Part shown: positions 1-11,754 of the stretch, one piece after another
How the letters are laid out: each line of letters begins with the position of its first letter
Position numbering within the stretch: the stretch's first letter is position 1
Origin: Zantedeschia hybrid cultivar
Lineage: Eukaryota > Streptophyta > Magnoliopsida > Alismatales > Araceae
Direction: 5' to 3'
NCBI GenBank assembly: GCA_030544215.1
Contig: JARZZO010000008.1
Coordinates: 32,093,614-32,157,613 of the forward strand
Length of the DNA: 64,000 nucleotides
Made by a program: the position numbers and the translations under genes
Notes under the pieces: generated by a model
Told to the model about the DNA's origin: nothing
What the model saw: the letters and a program-made list of their open reading frames with translations, nothing else
Databases searched by the model: none

Positions 1-1742
1 GGGTTGAGAAGTTTAGAGAGATAGTAGGCTGCCCTCTCCTTTCCTTCTTCATCTTCTTGTACTAGGACAGCCCCCACTGCATCATCCAGGACTGAAATAT
101 AAAGTATTCATGGTTTGCCTGGAGATGGTGGTCTCAAAATAGGAGGACTTGCCAAATAGTTCTTTAATCCATCGAATGCCTCCTGACACTTATCGTCCCA
201 ATCGAATTTGACTCATGGCTTGGTAAGCTCGTAGAACGGCTTACACCTCTGTGAGTGCTGGGAGACAAAACGGCGAATAAATTGCAACCTCCCGATTAAT
301 CCTCTCAATTCTTTTAAGTTTTTGGGAGGTGGCATTTCTCTGATAGCCTTCGCCTTATTGGGATCGATCTCAATTCCCCGTTTGCTGACAATGAATCCAA
401 ATAATTTTCCTGAAGATACCCCGAATACACATTTCTTGGGGTTCATCTTTAACTGATACTCTCTCGATCTCTCTAATACCCTTGCCAAAACTTTGGCGTG
501 CTCAGCCTTTGTTTTAGACTTAACCAATAAATCATCCACATACACTTCCAGATCTATATGCATCATGTCATGAAATATTGCCATCATAGCCCTCTGATAA
601 GTGGCCCCAACATTCTTCAATCCAAATGGCATGACAACATAGCAATATGTTCCCCAAGGTGTAGTGAATGAGGTCTTTTCTTGATCCTCTTCTGCCAGCT
701 TAATCTGGTTGTATCCTGAAAATCCATCCATAAACGATAACGTTTCATAGCCAGCAGTGTTATCGATGAGTACATCAATATGAGGCAATGGAAAATCGTC
801 TTTAGGACATGCCCGGTTCAAATCGCGGAAGTCAATGCAGATCCTGACCTTTTCGTCCTTTTTCATAACCGGGACTATATTGGCCACCCATTGTGGATAA
901 AGGACAACCCTAATAAATTTGGCTTTGTGCAATTTATCGACCTCTTCCTTCATCTTTAGAGTCATTTGTGGGTGGAATCGCCTTAATTTCTGCTTGACCG
1001 GACTAGCTCCATCTTTTAATGTTAACCTGTGTTCAACTAAAGATGAGTCTAACCCCGGCATATCTTCATAACTCCAGGCGAAAGTGTCCTTATAGTCCTT
1101 AAGTACTTGTACCATTGCCTTCTCATCCTCTGTAGAATTATTTTTGCTGACGAGGACAACCTTAGGTTCGTCTTCAGTCCCTAAGTTTATTTCTTTGGTG
1201 GGCTCTTCTACGGCAGCTGAGGGTTCATCAAATCTCTTCACTCCACTGGCATACGCCTCAGCCGCGTCCTCATCATCTTCCTCATCTTCAATAATGGGGT
1301 CTTTTTCATACACTAACTCATATACCCCATACCCATCATTAACTGACTCATCGTCCGTACAATCTTCTGGCATCTGAATTGGATCTTCTAACAACTGAGG
1401 GATTAAAGAGGAAGAAGAACATTTATCAGCTAAGTCCCGGAGGTATCTATCTGGAATTTGCCTACCCTTAGGCTTCCTAGACTTCCTAACCTGACTAACC
1501 TGCCTAAAACTGGACTGTCTAACTTCACTAAACTGTCTATCATAACCTAATGAAGATGAGGCATGATGAAAATCCTGGGATACAAGTGGAAATACAGGGG
1601 AATCCTCCCGTAGGGAGGGACAGAGTAGATCTAAGAGAGAATCTTGACCGAAGGACCCGCGTGGTAGGGGGCAATCGGACAAGTAAGATGTTTCCTCGAT
1701 GAGGATTTGGGAAGAATTTGTTGCCAAATTGGCGTTTTTTTT
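1..1742 (-). pseudogene. Reverse transcriptase and RNase H start of gypsy A
   Basis: This is the pol part of the polyprotein. After an acidic linker rich in Glu/Asp (about 1230-1380) comes a Ty3-type reverse transcriptase. It has the template-grip region KVRICIDFRDLNRACPKDDF, the first catalytic Asp in SFMDGFSGYNQIKL, the VMPFGLKNVGATYQ motif, and the catalytic VYVDD box near 530-550. The connection domain and the start of RNase H follow. A TGA at about 210-212 replaces a Gly codon. The rest of RNase H and the integrase lie outside the window. Confidence 0.88.
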
Positions 1743-4700
1743 GGACCATCGAGGAGTTAAACATAAAGTAAGAATGGATGCAAATGGAAGGAAGATCAGA
1801 CGGAGGAAGCGGCACCAAGGCCAAAGGATTAGGGGGATCATATAGCAATATGTCCCAGATTAGATCATACATCCTCTCTAGGTCGAGAGGAGGGGATGGA
1901 ATGAAGTCCCGAGGGGACAGAGTGATCATAACGGGCGGAGCCCGTGGAATATCTTCAGTGATGACCCGCGACCAAGTCGGGGTCAAGAGCAGTGTGCGGA
2001 ATAGAGTATGGAGCATAAAGATATGGGAAGGATATGTCCCCTTCCAGAGCAGATCTGTTGTATAACCAGCTTCATAGGGGTCATCTGGCTCCCCTTCATC
2101 AGTTTCTTCTGACAGCAGTATCCTCTTATCAAAGATGGCACCAGGACCTTCAATCAGCTCGTCGATCTGCGGCGGCCACTTGGGTTCTGCAGGATCTAGG
2201 AATAATCTGTTCAGTGCTATATAGAGGTCCCTTAGATCGAACCATCTGTACCATTCACATTCGGGGTCATGGAATTTTCTCCTTTTCATAGGCCGCAGAG
2301 CCTCCAAAGATTGGTACGTAAGTAGTTCAGAACAATGTCTGGCCAAGTCTCTCCCATATATGTCATAGAAGTCAAAACAGGAAGTAATGACCACTGTGTT
2401 GTCATAGCTAAGTATGGGCCCTTTCACAAAGTGCGTACACAGGGTCCATGTTAAGGGATCTCGGCCTTCCTTAGGTGGTGTGGACATTGCCTCCCAGATT
2501 TTTCGACCTTCTTCAATCTCTACTTGCTGAACCAGATCTTGCTTCAGTCTTCTTGGCCTATAGCCCAGACCACTTCCAGGTGCTGCTCGGTGATCTTTAA
2601 CAGGAGTGGTCCTGCCTTGCAATTGTGTGCCCAGACCTCTTCCAGGCTGATAGCCGTTCTTCATCATGATTCTCCATCCTGGGGTACTCATGCACTTCCC
2701 CCTTTTGATAGCATTTAATGGGTAAGGAGAAATGGTGGCGGCTTTCAAAGGATCAGCCACTGGACGGTAGACCTGTAATACCGACAGAAAAGGTTGTCGG
2801 CCAGGTAAAACAGCAGATTTAGTATTCAATGTATGAGCAACATCAAGGATCGACATACTCGTTACTTTAATAATTCGTCCTTTGAAAGGGAATTTGAGGC
2901 ATTGGTGATTCGTAGAAGGAATCGCCTCAAGAGTTTTAATGTAGGGACGTCCTAGAATGACATTTATAGAAGGGTCAATTTCGAGAATGTGAAATTCGAC
3001 CTCTGCATGACTTACAGGACCTAGCTCCACTTTTAAATAAACCATTCCCAGAGGGGAACGGGTAGAGTTGTCATATGCTGTAACTGAAATGGGGCTAGGC
3101 AGCCACTTCTCCTTGGGCACACCGCACAACTCTAGGGTCTTCGGGGGTAGAACATTGATTGAAGCCCCCGTGTCAACCAGGCACGCATCCACGGCCTTCT
3201 TGCAGATATTGACCGTGATGCTTAGAGCCATGCTTCTGGCGGCTGGCGGTGCTAGTTCCGATGTGTGGAATGTAATAGAGGGCTGATCCCCCTGAGGAAC
3301 TAGTAGTGCTGCAATTTTCTCTACCGGCACGTCTTCATTGACCATCACCTTCTGTAGGTATTCCATTAAGGCTTCTTGGTGAATCTTGGACCTTTTGATC
3401 AATTCAAGTACGGTGATCCGTGCCGGTGTTCTGTCCAGATGTTTCAACAAGTCATATTGAGTGCCTGGTGCACTCTCTTCATTATGGGCTTCCTCAGTCG
3501 GCCGTGATGGGCCGTCTCTGACTGTGGATTGAGGGAAGACTTTGTTGAAAATCCTTCCACTTCGGAGCGCATGTTCCTCAACCATGGAGGATCCAGGTGA
3601 CACCTTGAGTACCGCAGAGTCAGGTGGCGTAAGCGGTGCGGAGGGTTGATATGTAGGTGATGGGGTAGGGTTAGGTGGTGATGGCGTAGGGTTAGGTGGT
3701 GGTGGCATGGTGCGGATTAAAGGCCTAGATGGTTGGATGGTGGATGGGTAAGTGGTTGGTGAAGTGGGGAATGGGACGCGTAATAGCGGTCTGGATGGTA
3801 AGGGCATATCTGGGTAGGTGGTGGTGGTAATGGGCGAAGTAGGGAATGGCACGCGGAGTAATGGCCTAGATGGTAAAAGGGGTGCGTAGTTGGTTTGTGG
3901 TGGATTATATGGTGGAGGCATAGTGGTATGGGGCATGATGGGCTTAAGGAAAGCGGGTGGCGGTAATGGGTTATTAGGTGCGGGCGAGTGATATGTGGGT
4001 GTCGGTAGAGGCGTGATGGTAATGGGTTGTGGCCTAGGTATGCGGATGGTGCGGCGTGGTGGTTGTTCTGCGGTATTCTGAATGTGACCCGTTGAATAAA
4101 GAGAGGAAGAGTCCTCTATCATCCACTGTTGCCCACGACTGGCCTCAGACTGGCTGTTTGTCAGAATAGGAGCAACTTGGTTTTGGTTCTGGTGCTCTGG
4201 GAGCGGGTTCTGCACTATGCCCATATTTGGTGGCGGTGCTGCCTGTGCTGGTGGTCTCACTTGCTGCTGCTGCTGCTGCTGTTGCGGTCTTCTCGCCTTC
4301 AGGGCTAATATATACTTTTTCATCTCCTCCCAGTCTATGTCGCCCTGCTCGTTGAGATCATGGATATAATCTCTGAACTGGAAGCAGGTGTCAATGGTAT
4401 GCCCAGGTTGCCTATGGAAATAGCAATACCTGGACGTGTCGGCATTTTGAGGCCAGACGGCCTTTTCCCTTGGCAAGACTAAGGCATTAGCTGCCATTAG
4501 AGCACTGAAGATATCGGCCAAGGATTCTGGGAGGGCAGGGTATTCCGCCCTTTTCGGGTCTGGAGGTCTCCTCTGCTGGTTATAATCACCAGGAGGAGGG
4601 ACATTGTGGTATGCCGGCGGTGCGCGCGGCTGATATTGCTGCTGTTGGGGCTGGTACTGCAATTGCCTTTGTGGCGGCTGCTGTAGCTGATGCTGGTTCT

Positions 4701-5055
4701 GGTTCTGAGTCGGCTGCTGGGGCCGTTGATACTGTTGCTGATAATGGGGGTTCTGCTGCTGCCTGTACCCTTGCTGGTTCGGCTGCTGTGGCCTCTGGTA
4801 CTGCTGCTGACTCCTCACAAACTGGGGCGAGTTATTGTTCATGCTACTGACTTGCTCATGAGAGAGCGTGCCCTTAGTAGTCGGACCTGTGCTGGGAGAG
4901 TTCGGCACTGCAGGCTTCCGAGGTGGAGGCCTGCTAGGTCTGTGAGGATCAAAGACGCTAGAGAATGTAGCGTCTTTAAAAGCATTCTGGCAGTACAGTG
5001 CTCTTTCATAGACCTCTGCCATGTTGGTCAGATTGTTCAAGGAGAGGACTAGCTT
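1743..5055 (-). pseudogene. gag C-terminus, protease and G-patch region of gypsy A
   Basis: This continues the gag frame after its internal stop. In order it shows the end of gag, a Gln/Pro-rich linker, a zinc-knuckle-like motif with spacing C-x2-H-x4-H-x4-C near 4380-4435, and a long Pro-rich linker (3600-4060). Next comes an aspartic protease with catalytic DTGAS near 3170 and a later ILGRPY motif. A G-patch follows near 2560-2670 (NGYQPGRGLG, then GSGLGY). The last part (1743-2500) is a family-specific segment of unknown role containing EWYRWFDLRDLY. The frame is lost at an A8 run (1735-1742), where copy B has A10 and stays open. Gag and pro are therefore parts of one broken polyprotein. 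Confidence 0.85.
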
Positions 5056-5058
5056 GAA

Positions 5059-6261
5059 TTAGGGCGTGGCGTTGGAAATTAACATTTTCACTTGTTCAGA
5101 CTCGGACAAGTGGTCCTTCACCTTTTCGGCCACGCCCCGCCACCTGTCAGCAAAACTGACAAACTCCTCATCAGGTTTCATCTTTTCGGCAATAAGGTCA
5201 GTGATGGACAAGGAAGGTGCAACTCTGTCCTGGTATCGTTGGATAAATTTGCGTGAAACGATACCGTAATCCTCTACTTCGGAGGGTTCTAAAGAAAAGA
5301 ACCACTCGAGGGCTGGTCCCTCTAGAGATCTCATGAACAAAAAGGCCAACGACCTCTTGTCGTTCTGCCAGAAAGACGATTCGTACATAAACTCCTTCAG
5401 ATGTGTAAAGGGGTTACCAGTACCGTTGTACTTCCGGTACACTGGCATCTCAGAGGGTGGCAGATGGAAAACTGGCAGGCTCGGCAAATTGATCTCTGGC
5501 ACAGCTTTAACCCCCATCATCTTCTGGAGGTTGTTAAATTGCTCATCCATACGCTCCATTTTGGCCAGCAATGCTTGTGTGGTCAGATCTGCTTGGGGAG
5601 GGGGAGGAGGTGGAGGTACTTGATAGGCCTGCTGCCTAGAGTACGTTGGACAGGGGGGACAATAAAGGGGAGGTCCGGCAGAGCTTCCGCCATGCCCGAG
5701 GGCATTTTGATAAGCAGGCGTTTGCGGTCTAGCCGGTTGCCTAGAGGATGAAAGCTGCGGTCCAGTTGGCCGAGAAGTAATATGAAGGCCTTCCACGGCC
5801 TGATGGATATGAGGAGGAGGAAAAGAAGGTTGCTGAGGAACAGCAGGGGGAGCCACAGGGTTCGGCTCAGCAGGTTGCATGGGTGCCTTCCCCTTCAGAA
5901 TCGATTGGATCGCCTCGAACTGCTGAGGGTCCAGTTGGGAGGCAAGAACTCCCAAAGCGTTGACGAGATCCACAGGATCAGAGGATGAGGGATCATTCTG
6001 ATTCATGTCTCCCTCAAGATCGGGATTAGGAATCGCATATTCATGCGGGGGAGGATCAGGATATTGATCCTGGGGACGAAAGAGAGGGGTCCGGACATTC
6101 CCATCATGTCGATATGGAATGGGGGCAGAATTACGGGAGGCATCAGCATCTCTCCCGTTCTCGTAGCTGTAGTCAGAATCCCGAGGGGCATTAGCATCTC
6201 CCTCGTAGTTGATGATGGTGTCTTGAGCCATACTCAAGTCCCTGCCTGATCGTAGCAGCAT
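5059..6261 (-). pseudogene. gag of gypsy A, N-terminal two thirds
   Basis: This encodes the capsid precursor of element A. The start MLLRSGRDLSM is shared with copies B and C and is preceded in frame by a stop, so I take it as the true start. An acidic, Pro/Gln-rich N-terminal half is followed by a Retrotrans_gag-type domain at about residues 265-400 (NGTGNPFTHLKEFMYESSFW, then ALEWFFSL and a KFIQRYQDRV stretch). The frame is closed by a TAA at 5056-5058 where B has CAA (Gln), and the same frame continues beyond it. This is a point-mutation stop inside gag rather than the natural end. Confidence 0.85.
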
Positions 6262-7293
6262 GATGTTAGATTTTTTTCAAATATTTGACAAACAAGTTGC
6301 ACAGAGATTAATCAATCAAGTGGATGCTTAACGTGATTTTAAGATTCCTTTTTTTGAGTTATTTGGATTCAATCAAACCTCAAATTCTCTCAAGGGAAGG
6401 ATCCTAGTTTCAGTTCAGTTTCCACCGTTATTCTCTAGGGCTTTCTCTCACAACGCTTTCAGAATCTAACCGGGACTTCAATTGGTACAACCAGCCCGAT
6501 GATCAAGGAGGAATACCTTGATTTTGGGGACTTATGGAGGCCTTAACGTCAACTTCTCTAGTCTGATCAAGGGACCAACCCAATCAGAGAGAGTTGCTGA
6601 CGTCAAGTAATGTGTTCCTAAGAAAAGGAGGGTATTCGCCTCAATGCGTATGTCCTACAGCCTGGATGGCCTCTAATGCTTAATAATAATGGGTAGCTAG
6701 CACTCAAACCACAAAAATCTGAAAACTGAAAAATAACTAAGAAACTGTCTGAATCGCGTCGATGGTAGTCGACGCTATTCAAAACAGAACTTAATTTTTC
6801 GCAGAAACAGATGCAGACAGCAAAGAAGATATGAAGACTGAAAGGCGTCTGGGTGTGTTGACGCGGTTTGAAACGCGTCAGTGCTCCTGGACGCTTTTCA
6901 GTTCGCAGAAACAGTTTTACAGGAGGATTTTCTGGGTTGAATCCTCCTCAAACAGGTTAAAAGCAGGAAATAATCAGCTCATGTAGATTTTTTTTTAGTT
7001 CCAAATTTTTAACAGGATAATTTACCAACTAAATAACTAGAAAATCAATCAATCACACATCATTTTCATCACAAAAACAGCTTTTTAAACTAATCAAGGG
7101 GAGGGCAAGATCTTGCCACTGGGGTGTGCACGTGGTGCACGAGGGAAATTAATTAAACTAAAACACTCACCAATTGGTGAGGACGTGTCGAAAGACACAA
7201 GTGGTGCACCGTGGGTGCCCGGTTGATGACAGCAAGAACAAGAAAAACTTAAAAGATGGCGAGACCAAGTCCCACCGTGATCGCCAAAAAAGC
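6262..7293 (-). other. 5' leader of gypsy A
   Basis: This is the untranslated leader between the primer-binding site and gag, about 1 kb. I see no gene. It holds three GCGTC-N10-GACGC dyads (6756-6775, 6845-6864, 6875-6894) and a 7-bp hairpin ATCAAGG/CCTTGAT with a 7-nt loop (6502-6522) that is also present in copy B. The same arrangement recurs in the leaders of B and C. Confidence 0.75.
7269..7286 (-). promoter_or_regulatory. Primer-binding site of gypsy A
   Basis: Read on the minus strand, TGGCGATCACGGTGGGAC lies seven bases inside the LTR end. It has the form of a complement to a tRNA 3' end (…CCA with discriminator G). The identical 18-mer is present in B (16307-16324) and C (54520-54537). 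I could not assign the tRNA from memory. Confidence 0.7.
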
Positions 7294-8056
7294 TGTGAGT
7301 GCTTAGAATGACCGTGTGATTATCATGAAAAATCTAGGTTATTTAGTGTAAACTAACCTATTAAAAAGAAAGTAACTAAGTGCAGTGATCGCCAGAAACT
7401 TTTAACTAAAAAGTTCCAAAAGAGGTTTGATCGCCTACCTTTTTAAACGCGGAAGATATGGAGTCCTTGGTTCCCCTTCCTCAGCCGGCTGAAGAAAGAG
7501 AGCTCTTCTTTGCTTTCTGTTCTTGCTGTTGAATTTGAAATTTGAGGTTGAGGTTGAGGTTGAGGATCGTCCAGAAATCCTTGTGTTGAGTGCTTGATTT
7601 GCTCCTTTTGATTCTCTTGTTGTTTGAGTTGAGTTGAGTGCAGCAGAAAGTGTAGAAAGAAAAGGAGATAAAGAAAACAATTATGAGAACTTAAGCAGAA
7701 GCAGTATCTATTCTAATCATGGTATTGAACATGCAACTAAACAGCAAACTTACTTGTTTTAATGGCTTTTGAAACCCCTTTATCAAGTAGGTTTTTGAAA
7801 AGAAAAGGAATGAAGTTGTGGTGTGTGTTGCATAGAGTGATTATGAAGAATGAGATTAATGAAATGAAAATAAAGGTGCAGAAATGAAACACTTATGCCC
7901 AATTGAATGAAGCTTCGAATTGGATGAAGAATGGACGCCGACTTCTGGAAACAGCAGCGCTTCAGCGTTCCGACGTCGTTGCTTCGATCTTCTATCGCTC
8001 AAGATTACGCTTCACTTCAAATTACGCTTCACTTTTTTACTCTTCAACATGTAAGG

Positions 8057-8064
8057 TATTTATA
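8057..8064 (-). promoter_or_regulatory. TATA box of LTR A
   Basis: TATAAATA on the minus strand. The same context (tatttatagact on the plus strand) occurs in LTR B (17074-17081), the 3' LTR of C (37840-37847) and the 5' LTR of C (55288-55295). All the LTR dyads lie upstream of it in element sense. Confidence 0.6.
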
Positions 8065-8171
8065 GACTTCTTTGCGTTCGTGGATTAACATAGAAAAAAA
8101 CTCCGGATTTATCCATCTTAACCGACAGATAATTACTGATTAATTCATCTTTATCTGTAATTATCTAAAAC

Positions 8172-8654
8172 GCGTCTAGAATGGCTGACGCCTTTCAGAT
8201 TAATTAAGATAAGGATAAACATCCGGGAAAACTTATCTTTATCTTTATCAGGTAAAACGCGTCCACATGTGTAGACGTCTTTTACACTAATTAAGATAAG
8301 GATAAACATCCGGGAAAACTTATCTTTATCTTTATCAAGTAAAACGCGTCCACATGTGTAGACGTCTTTTACACTAATTAAGGATAAACATTTGGAAGAG
8401 AAGTTAAAATAGCTTAAGAAACCTAAAACGCGTCAGCACTCACAGACGCCTTTTAGCTAATTAATCAATTGATTAAAATTCAAATTTAAATGGTAAAACA
8501 AGAATAAACTCTAAATCGCGTCCACACAGGTTGACGCGTTTTAGAATTTCTGAATCGCGTCCACACAGGTTGACACGTTTTAGAATTTCTGAATCGTGTC
8601 CACACAGGTTGACACGTTTTAGGATTTCTGAATCGTGTCCACACAGGTTGACAC
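8172..8654. promoter_or_regulatory. Cluster of eight GCGTC-N10-GACGC dyads in U3 of LTR A
   Basis: Dyad cores lie at 8172-8191, 8259-8278, 8346-8365, 8430-8449, 8518-8537, 8557-8576, 8596-8615 and 8635-8654. Each has 5-bp inverted arms exactly ten bases apart. Flanks extend the pairing to about 12 bp (CTAAAACGCGTC on the left, GACGCCTTTTAG on the right). The last four are a perfect-phase 39-bp tandem array. Their position, 100-600 bp upstream of the TATA box, suggests operator-like or hairpin elements. Function is not known. Confidence 0.6.
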
Positions 8655-8849
8655 GTTTTAGAATTCTGCATATTTTAACTAAAATTTGAGCTAAAATCAA
8701 TTTAATTGATTAACTTAAACATGTATGTTAAACCCGACACTCAAAAAGATCAATAAAAATTAATTAATGATTAAATATTAGACCATTCTGAGGCATTATT
8801 ATATGATATGAAATTTACTCGAAATGATGTCAAAATTAGCGTGTCTACA

Positions 8850-10449
8850 AGCCCTTGATCGCTTTCTGCTGAATGTAAATGATATCGAATTGAGATAGAA
8901 AGCTTTGCCATCGCGCTAACCTATCAATAAGAACAGATTTCTCTAGAAAGAATTTGATCGGATTCATTCTAGCGATGAGATGGACTTCATGGGCCAGAAA
9001 ATAATGCTTCAATTTCTGAACAACCCAGACCAATGCTGCACATGTTTTCTCCATCGTCGTGTATCTCTGTTCAGTGGGGTTGAGAAGTTTAGAGAGATAG
9101 TAGGCTGCCCTCTCTTTTCCTTCGTCATCCTCTTGTGCTAGGACAGCCCCTACTGCATCATCCAGGACATAAATGTAAAGTATCAATGGTTTGCCTGGAG
9201 ATGGTGGTCTCAAAACAGGAGGACTTGCTAAATAGTTCTTTAATCCATCGAATGCCTCCTGACACTTATCGTCCCAATCGAATTTGACTCCCGGCTTGGT
9301 AAGCTCGTAAAACGGCTTACACCTTTGTGAGTGTTGGGAGACAAAGCGGCGAATAAATTGCAACCTCCCGATTAATCCTCTCAACTCCTTCAAGTTTTTG
9401 GGAGGTGGCATTTCTCTGATAGCCTTCGCCTTGTTGGGGTCGATCTCAATTCCCCGTTTGCTGACGATGAATCCAAATAATTTTCCTGAAGATACCCCGA
9501 ATACACATTTCTTGGGGTTCATCTTTAACTGATACTCTCTCGATCTCTCTAATACCCTTGCCAAAACTTTGGCATGCTCAGCCTTTGTCTTAGATTTAAC
9601 CAATAAATCATCCACATACACTTCCAGATCTATGTGCATCATGTCATGAAATATTGCCATCATAGCCCTCTGATAAGTGGCTTCAGCATTCTTTAATCCA
9701 AATGGCATGACGACATAACAGTATGTTCCCCAAGGTGTAGTGAATGACGTCTTCTCTTGATCTTCTTATGCTAACTTGATCTGGTTGTACCCTGAAAACC
9801 CATCCATAAATGATAAAGTTTCATAGCCAGCGGTGTTATCAATGAGCACGTCAATATGAGGCAATGGAAAATCATCTTTAGGACACACCCGCTTCAAATC
9901 GCGGAAGTCAATGCAAATCCTGACCTTCCCGTCCTTCTTCATAACCGGGACTATGTTGGCCACCCATTGTGGATAAAGGACAACTCTAATAAATTTGGCT
10001 TTATGTAATTTGTCGACCTCTTCCTTCATCTTTAAAGCCATTTGTGGGTGGAATCGCCTTAATTTCTGCTTGACCGGGCTAGCTCCATCCTTTAATGTCA
10101 ACCTGTGTTCAACCAATGACGAGTCTAACCCCGACATATCTTCATAACTCCAGGTGAAAGTGTCCTTATAGTCCTTAAGTACTTGTACGATTGCCTTCTC
10201 ATCCTCTGTAGAAAGATGTTTGCTGACGAGGACAACCTTAGGTTCGTCTTCAGTCCCTAAATTGATTTCTTTGGTGGGCTCTTCTACGACAGCTGAGGGT
10301 TCATCAAACCTCTTCACTCCACTGGCATATGCCTCAGTCGCGTCCTCGTCATCTTCCTCATCTTCAATAATGGGGTATTTTTCATGTACTAACTCATACA
10401 CCCCATACCCATCATTGACTGACTCATCGTCCATACAATCTTCTGGCAT
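8850..10449 (-). pseudogene. RT and RNase H of gypsy B
   Basis: The acidic linker beginning MPEDCMDDESVNDGYGVY is followed by a complete RT palm with DGFSGYNQIKL and VYVDD (near 9605-9625), the thumb/connection region and an RNase H domain. The frame is broken by one TAG-type stop between 9709 and 9765 (…KLA*EDQEK); both sides are in the same frame. RNase H ends at QKAIKGL, exactly where LTR A begins. Sister copy C continues from this point into the archaeal-type RNase H. Confidence 0.87.
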
Positions 10450-11754
10450 CTGAATTGGATTTTCTAAAAACTGAGTGATTAAAGAGCAAGAAAAGTATCT
10501 ATCAGCTAAGTTCTGGAGGTATCGATCTGGAATTCGCCTACCCTTAGACTTCCTAGACTTCCTAACTTAACTAACTTGCTTAGAACTAGACTGCCTAATT
10601 TCACTAAACTCTCTATTATAACTTAATGAAGATGAAGCAGAATGGAAATCATGAGATACAAGTGGGGATACAAGAGAATCCTCCCGTGGGGAGGGGCAGG
10701 GTAGATCTAGGAAAGAATTTTGACCGAAAGACCCGCGCAATGGGGTGTGATCGGACAAGTAAGAGATTTCCTCAATGAGGATCTGGGAAGAATTTGTTGC
10801 CAAATTGGCGTTTTTTTTTTGGGCAATAGAGGAGTTAAGCATAAAACAAGAATGAATATGAATAGAGGGAGAATTAGATGGAGGAAGTGGCACCAAGGCC
10901 AAAGGGTTAGGGGGATCATACAGCAGTATGTCCCAGATCAAATCATACATCCTCTCTAGATCGAGAGGAGGTGGTGGAATGAGGTCCCGAGGGGACAGAG
11001 TAATCATAACGGGCGGAGCCCGTGGAATATCTTCAATAATGACCCGCGACCAAGTCGGGGTCAGGAGCAATGTGCGAAACAAAGTATGGAGCATGAAAAC
11101 ATGAGAAGGATATGTCCCCCTCTAGAGCAGATCTGTGGTGTAGCCAGCTTCATAGGGGTCATCTGGCTCCCCTTCATCGGTCTCTTCCGACAGCAATATC
11201 CGTTTGTCAAAGATAGCACCGGGACTTTCGATCAGCTCATCAATCTGTGGCAGTCAGTTGGGTTCTGCAGGATCGAGAAACAGTATGTTCAGTGCAATGT
11301 AGAGGTCTCTCAGATCGAACCACCTGTACCATTCACATTCAGGATCTTGGAATTTTCTCCTCTTCATAGGCCGCAAAGCCTCCAAGGACCGGTACGTGAG
11401 TAGTTCCGAGCAATGCCTGTCCAAGTCTCTCCCATGTATATCATGGAAGTCAAAACACGAAGTAATGACCACCGTGTTGTCATGACTAATTATGGGCCCC
11501 TTTACAAAATGTGTATACAAGGTCCATGTTAGGGGATCCCGGCCTTCCTTAGGCAGTGTAGACATTGTCTCCCAGACTTTCTGACCATCTTCATTCTCTG
11601 CTTGCTGAACAAGATCTTGTTTCAGTTTTCTTGGCCTATAGCCCAGGCCGCTTCCAGGTGCTCCTCGGTGATCTTTGACAGGAGTGGTCCTGCCTTGTAA
11701 TTGTGTGCCCAGACCTCTTCTAGGCTGATAACCATTCTTCATCATTATTCTCCA
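10450..11754 (-). pseudogene. G-patch and linker region of gypsy B
   Basis: The G-patch (NGYQPRRGLG, then GSGLGY) lies at about 11640-11745. The family-specific segment with EWYRWFDLRDLY (11254-11550) and a hydrophobic/Pro-rich stretch (10567-11094) follow. The frame crosses the A10 run at 10811-10820 without interruption, which shows that gag, pro and RT were one frame. Stops are point changes, for example TGG to TGA at about 11752-11754 and CAG to TAA at about 10564-10566. Confidence 0.78.

Larger units (their letters stand above)
1..8849 (-). mobile_element. Ty3/gypsy LTR retrotransposon A (partial; 5' LTR to RNase H)
   Basis: This is a minus-strand retrotransposon with the order 5' LTR (7294-8849), primer-binding site, about 1 kb of leader, gag, protease, G-patch, RT and start of RNase H, where it leaves the window at base 1. 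Its LTR ends directly in the RNase H coding region of gypsy B at 8850, so A is inserted in B. The expected 5-bp target duplication at the right side is agccc (8850-8854); its partner would lie beyond base 1. The long leader and LTR, together with the archaeal-type RNase H seen in sister copy C, suggest the Tat/Ogre-like branch. That lineage call is an inference. Confidence 0.9.
7294..8849 (-). repeat. 5' LTR of gypsy A (1556 bp)
   Basis: On the plus strand the LTR starts TGTGAGTGCT and ends GTGTCTACA, the TG…CA form expected. It aligns along its length with the LTRs of B and C. In element sense U3 is at the high-coordinate end, with a TATAAATA box at 8064-8057. It is longer than the other LTRs because it carries a duplicated ~87-bp block (8240-8390) and a four-unit 39-bp array (8510-8665), both built on the GCGTC-N10-GACGC dyad. 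Confidence 0.9.

Noticed and set aside
4611..5052. Ala/Leu/Val-rich plus-strand ORFs opposite gag (also 13575-13944 and 51923-52146)
   Set aside because: They are the antisense of the Gln/Pro-rich gag tail (CAG/CAA runs) and recur wherever gag is present.
8172..8654. CRISPR-like repeat-spacer array
   Set aside because: The repeated units are inverted arms around ten bases, dispersed in a plant LTR. There are no direct repeats with long spacers, no cas genes and the genome is eukaryotic.
8473..8700. Minus-strand ORF with four copies of a 13-residue repeat
   Set aside because: It is the translation of the 39-bp dyad array in LTR A (39 = 3 x 13), which is regulatory-type DNA, not coding.
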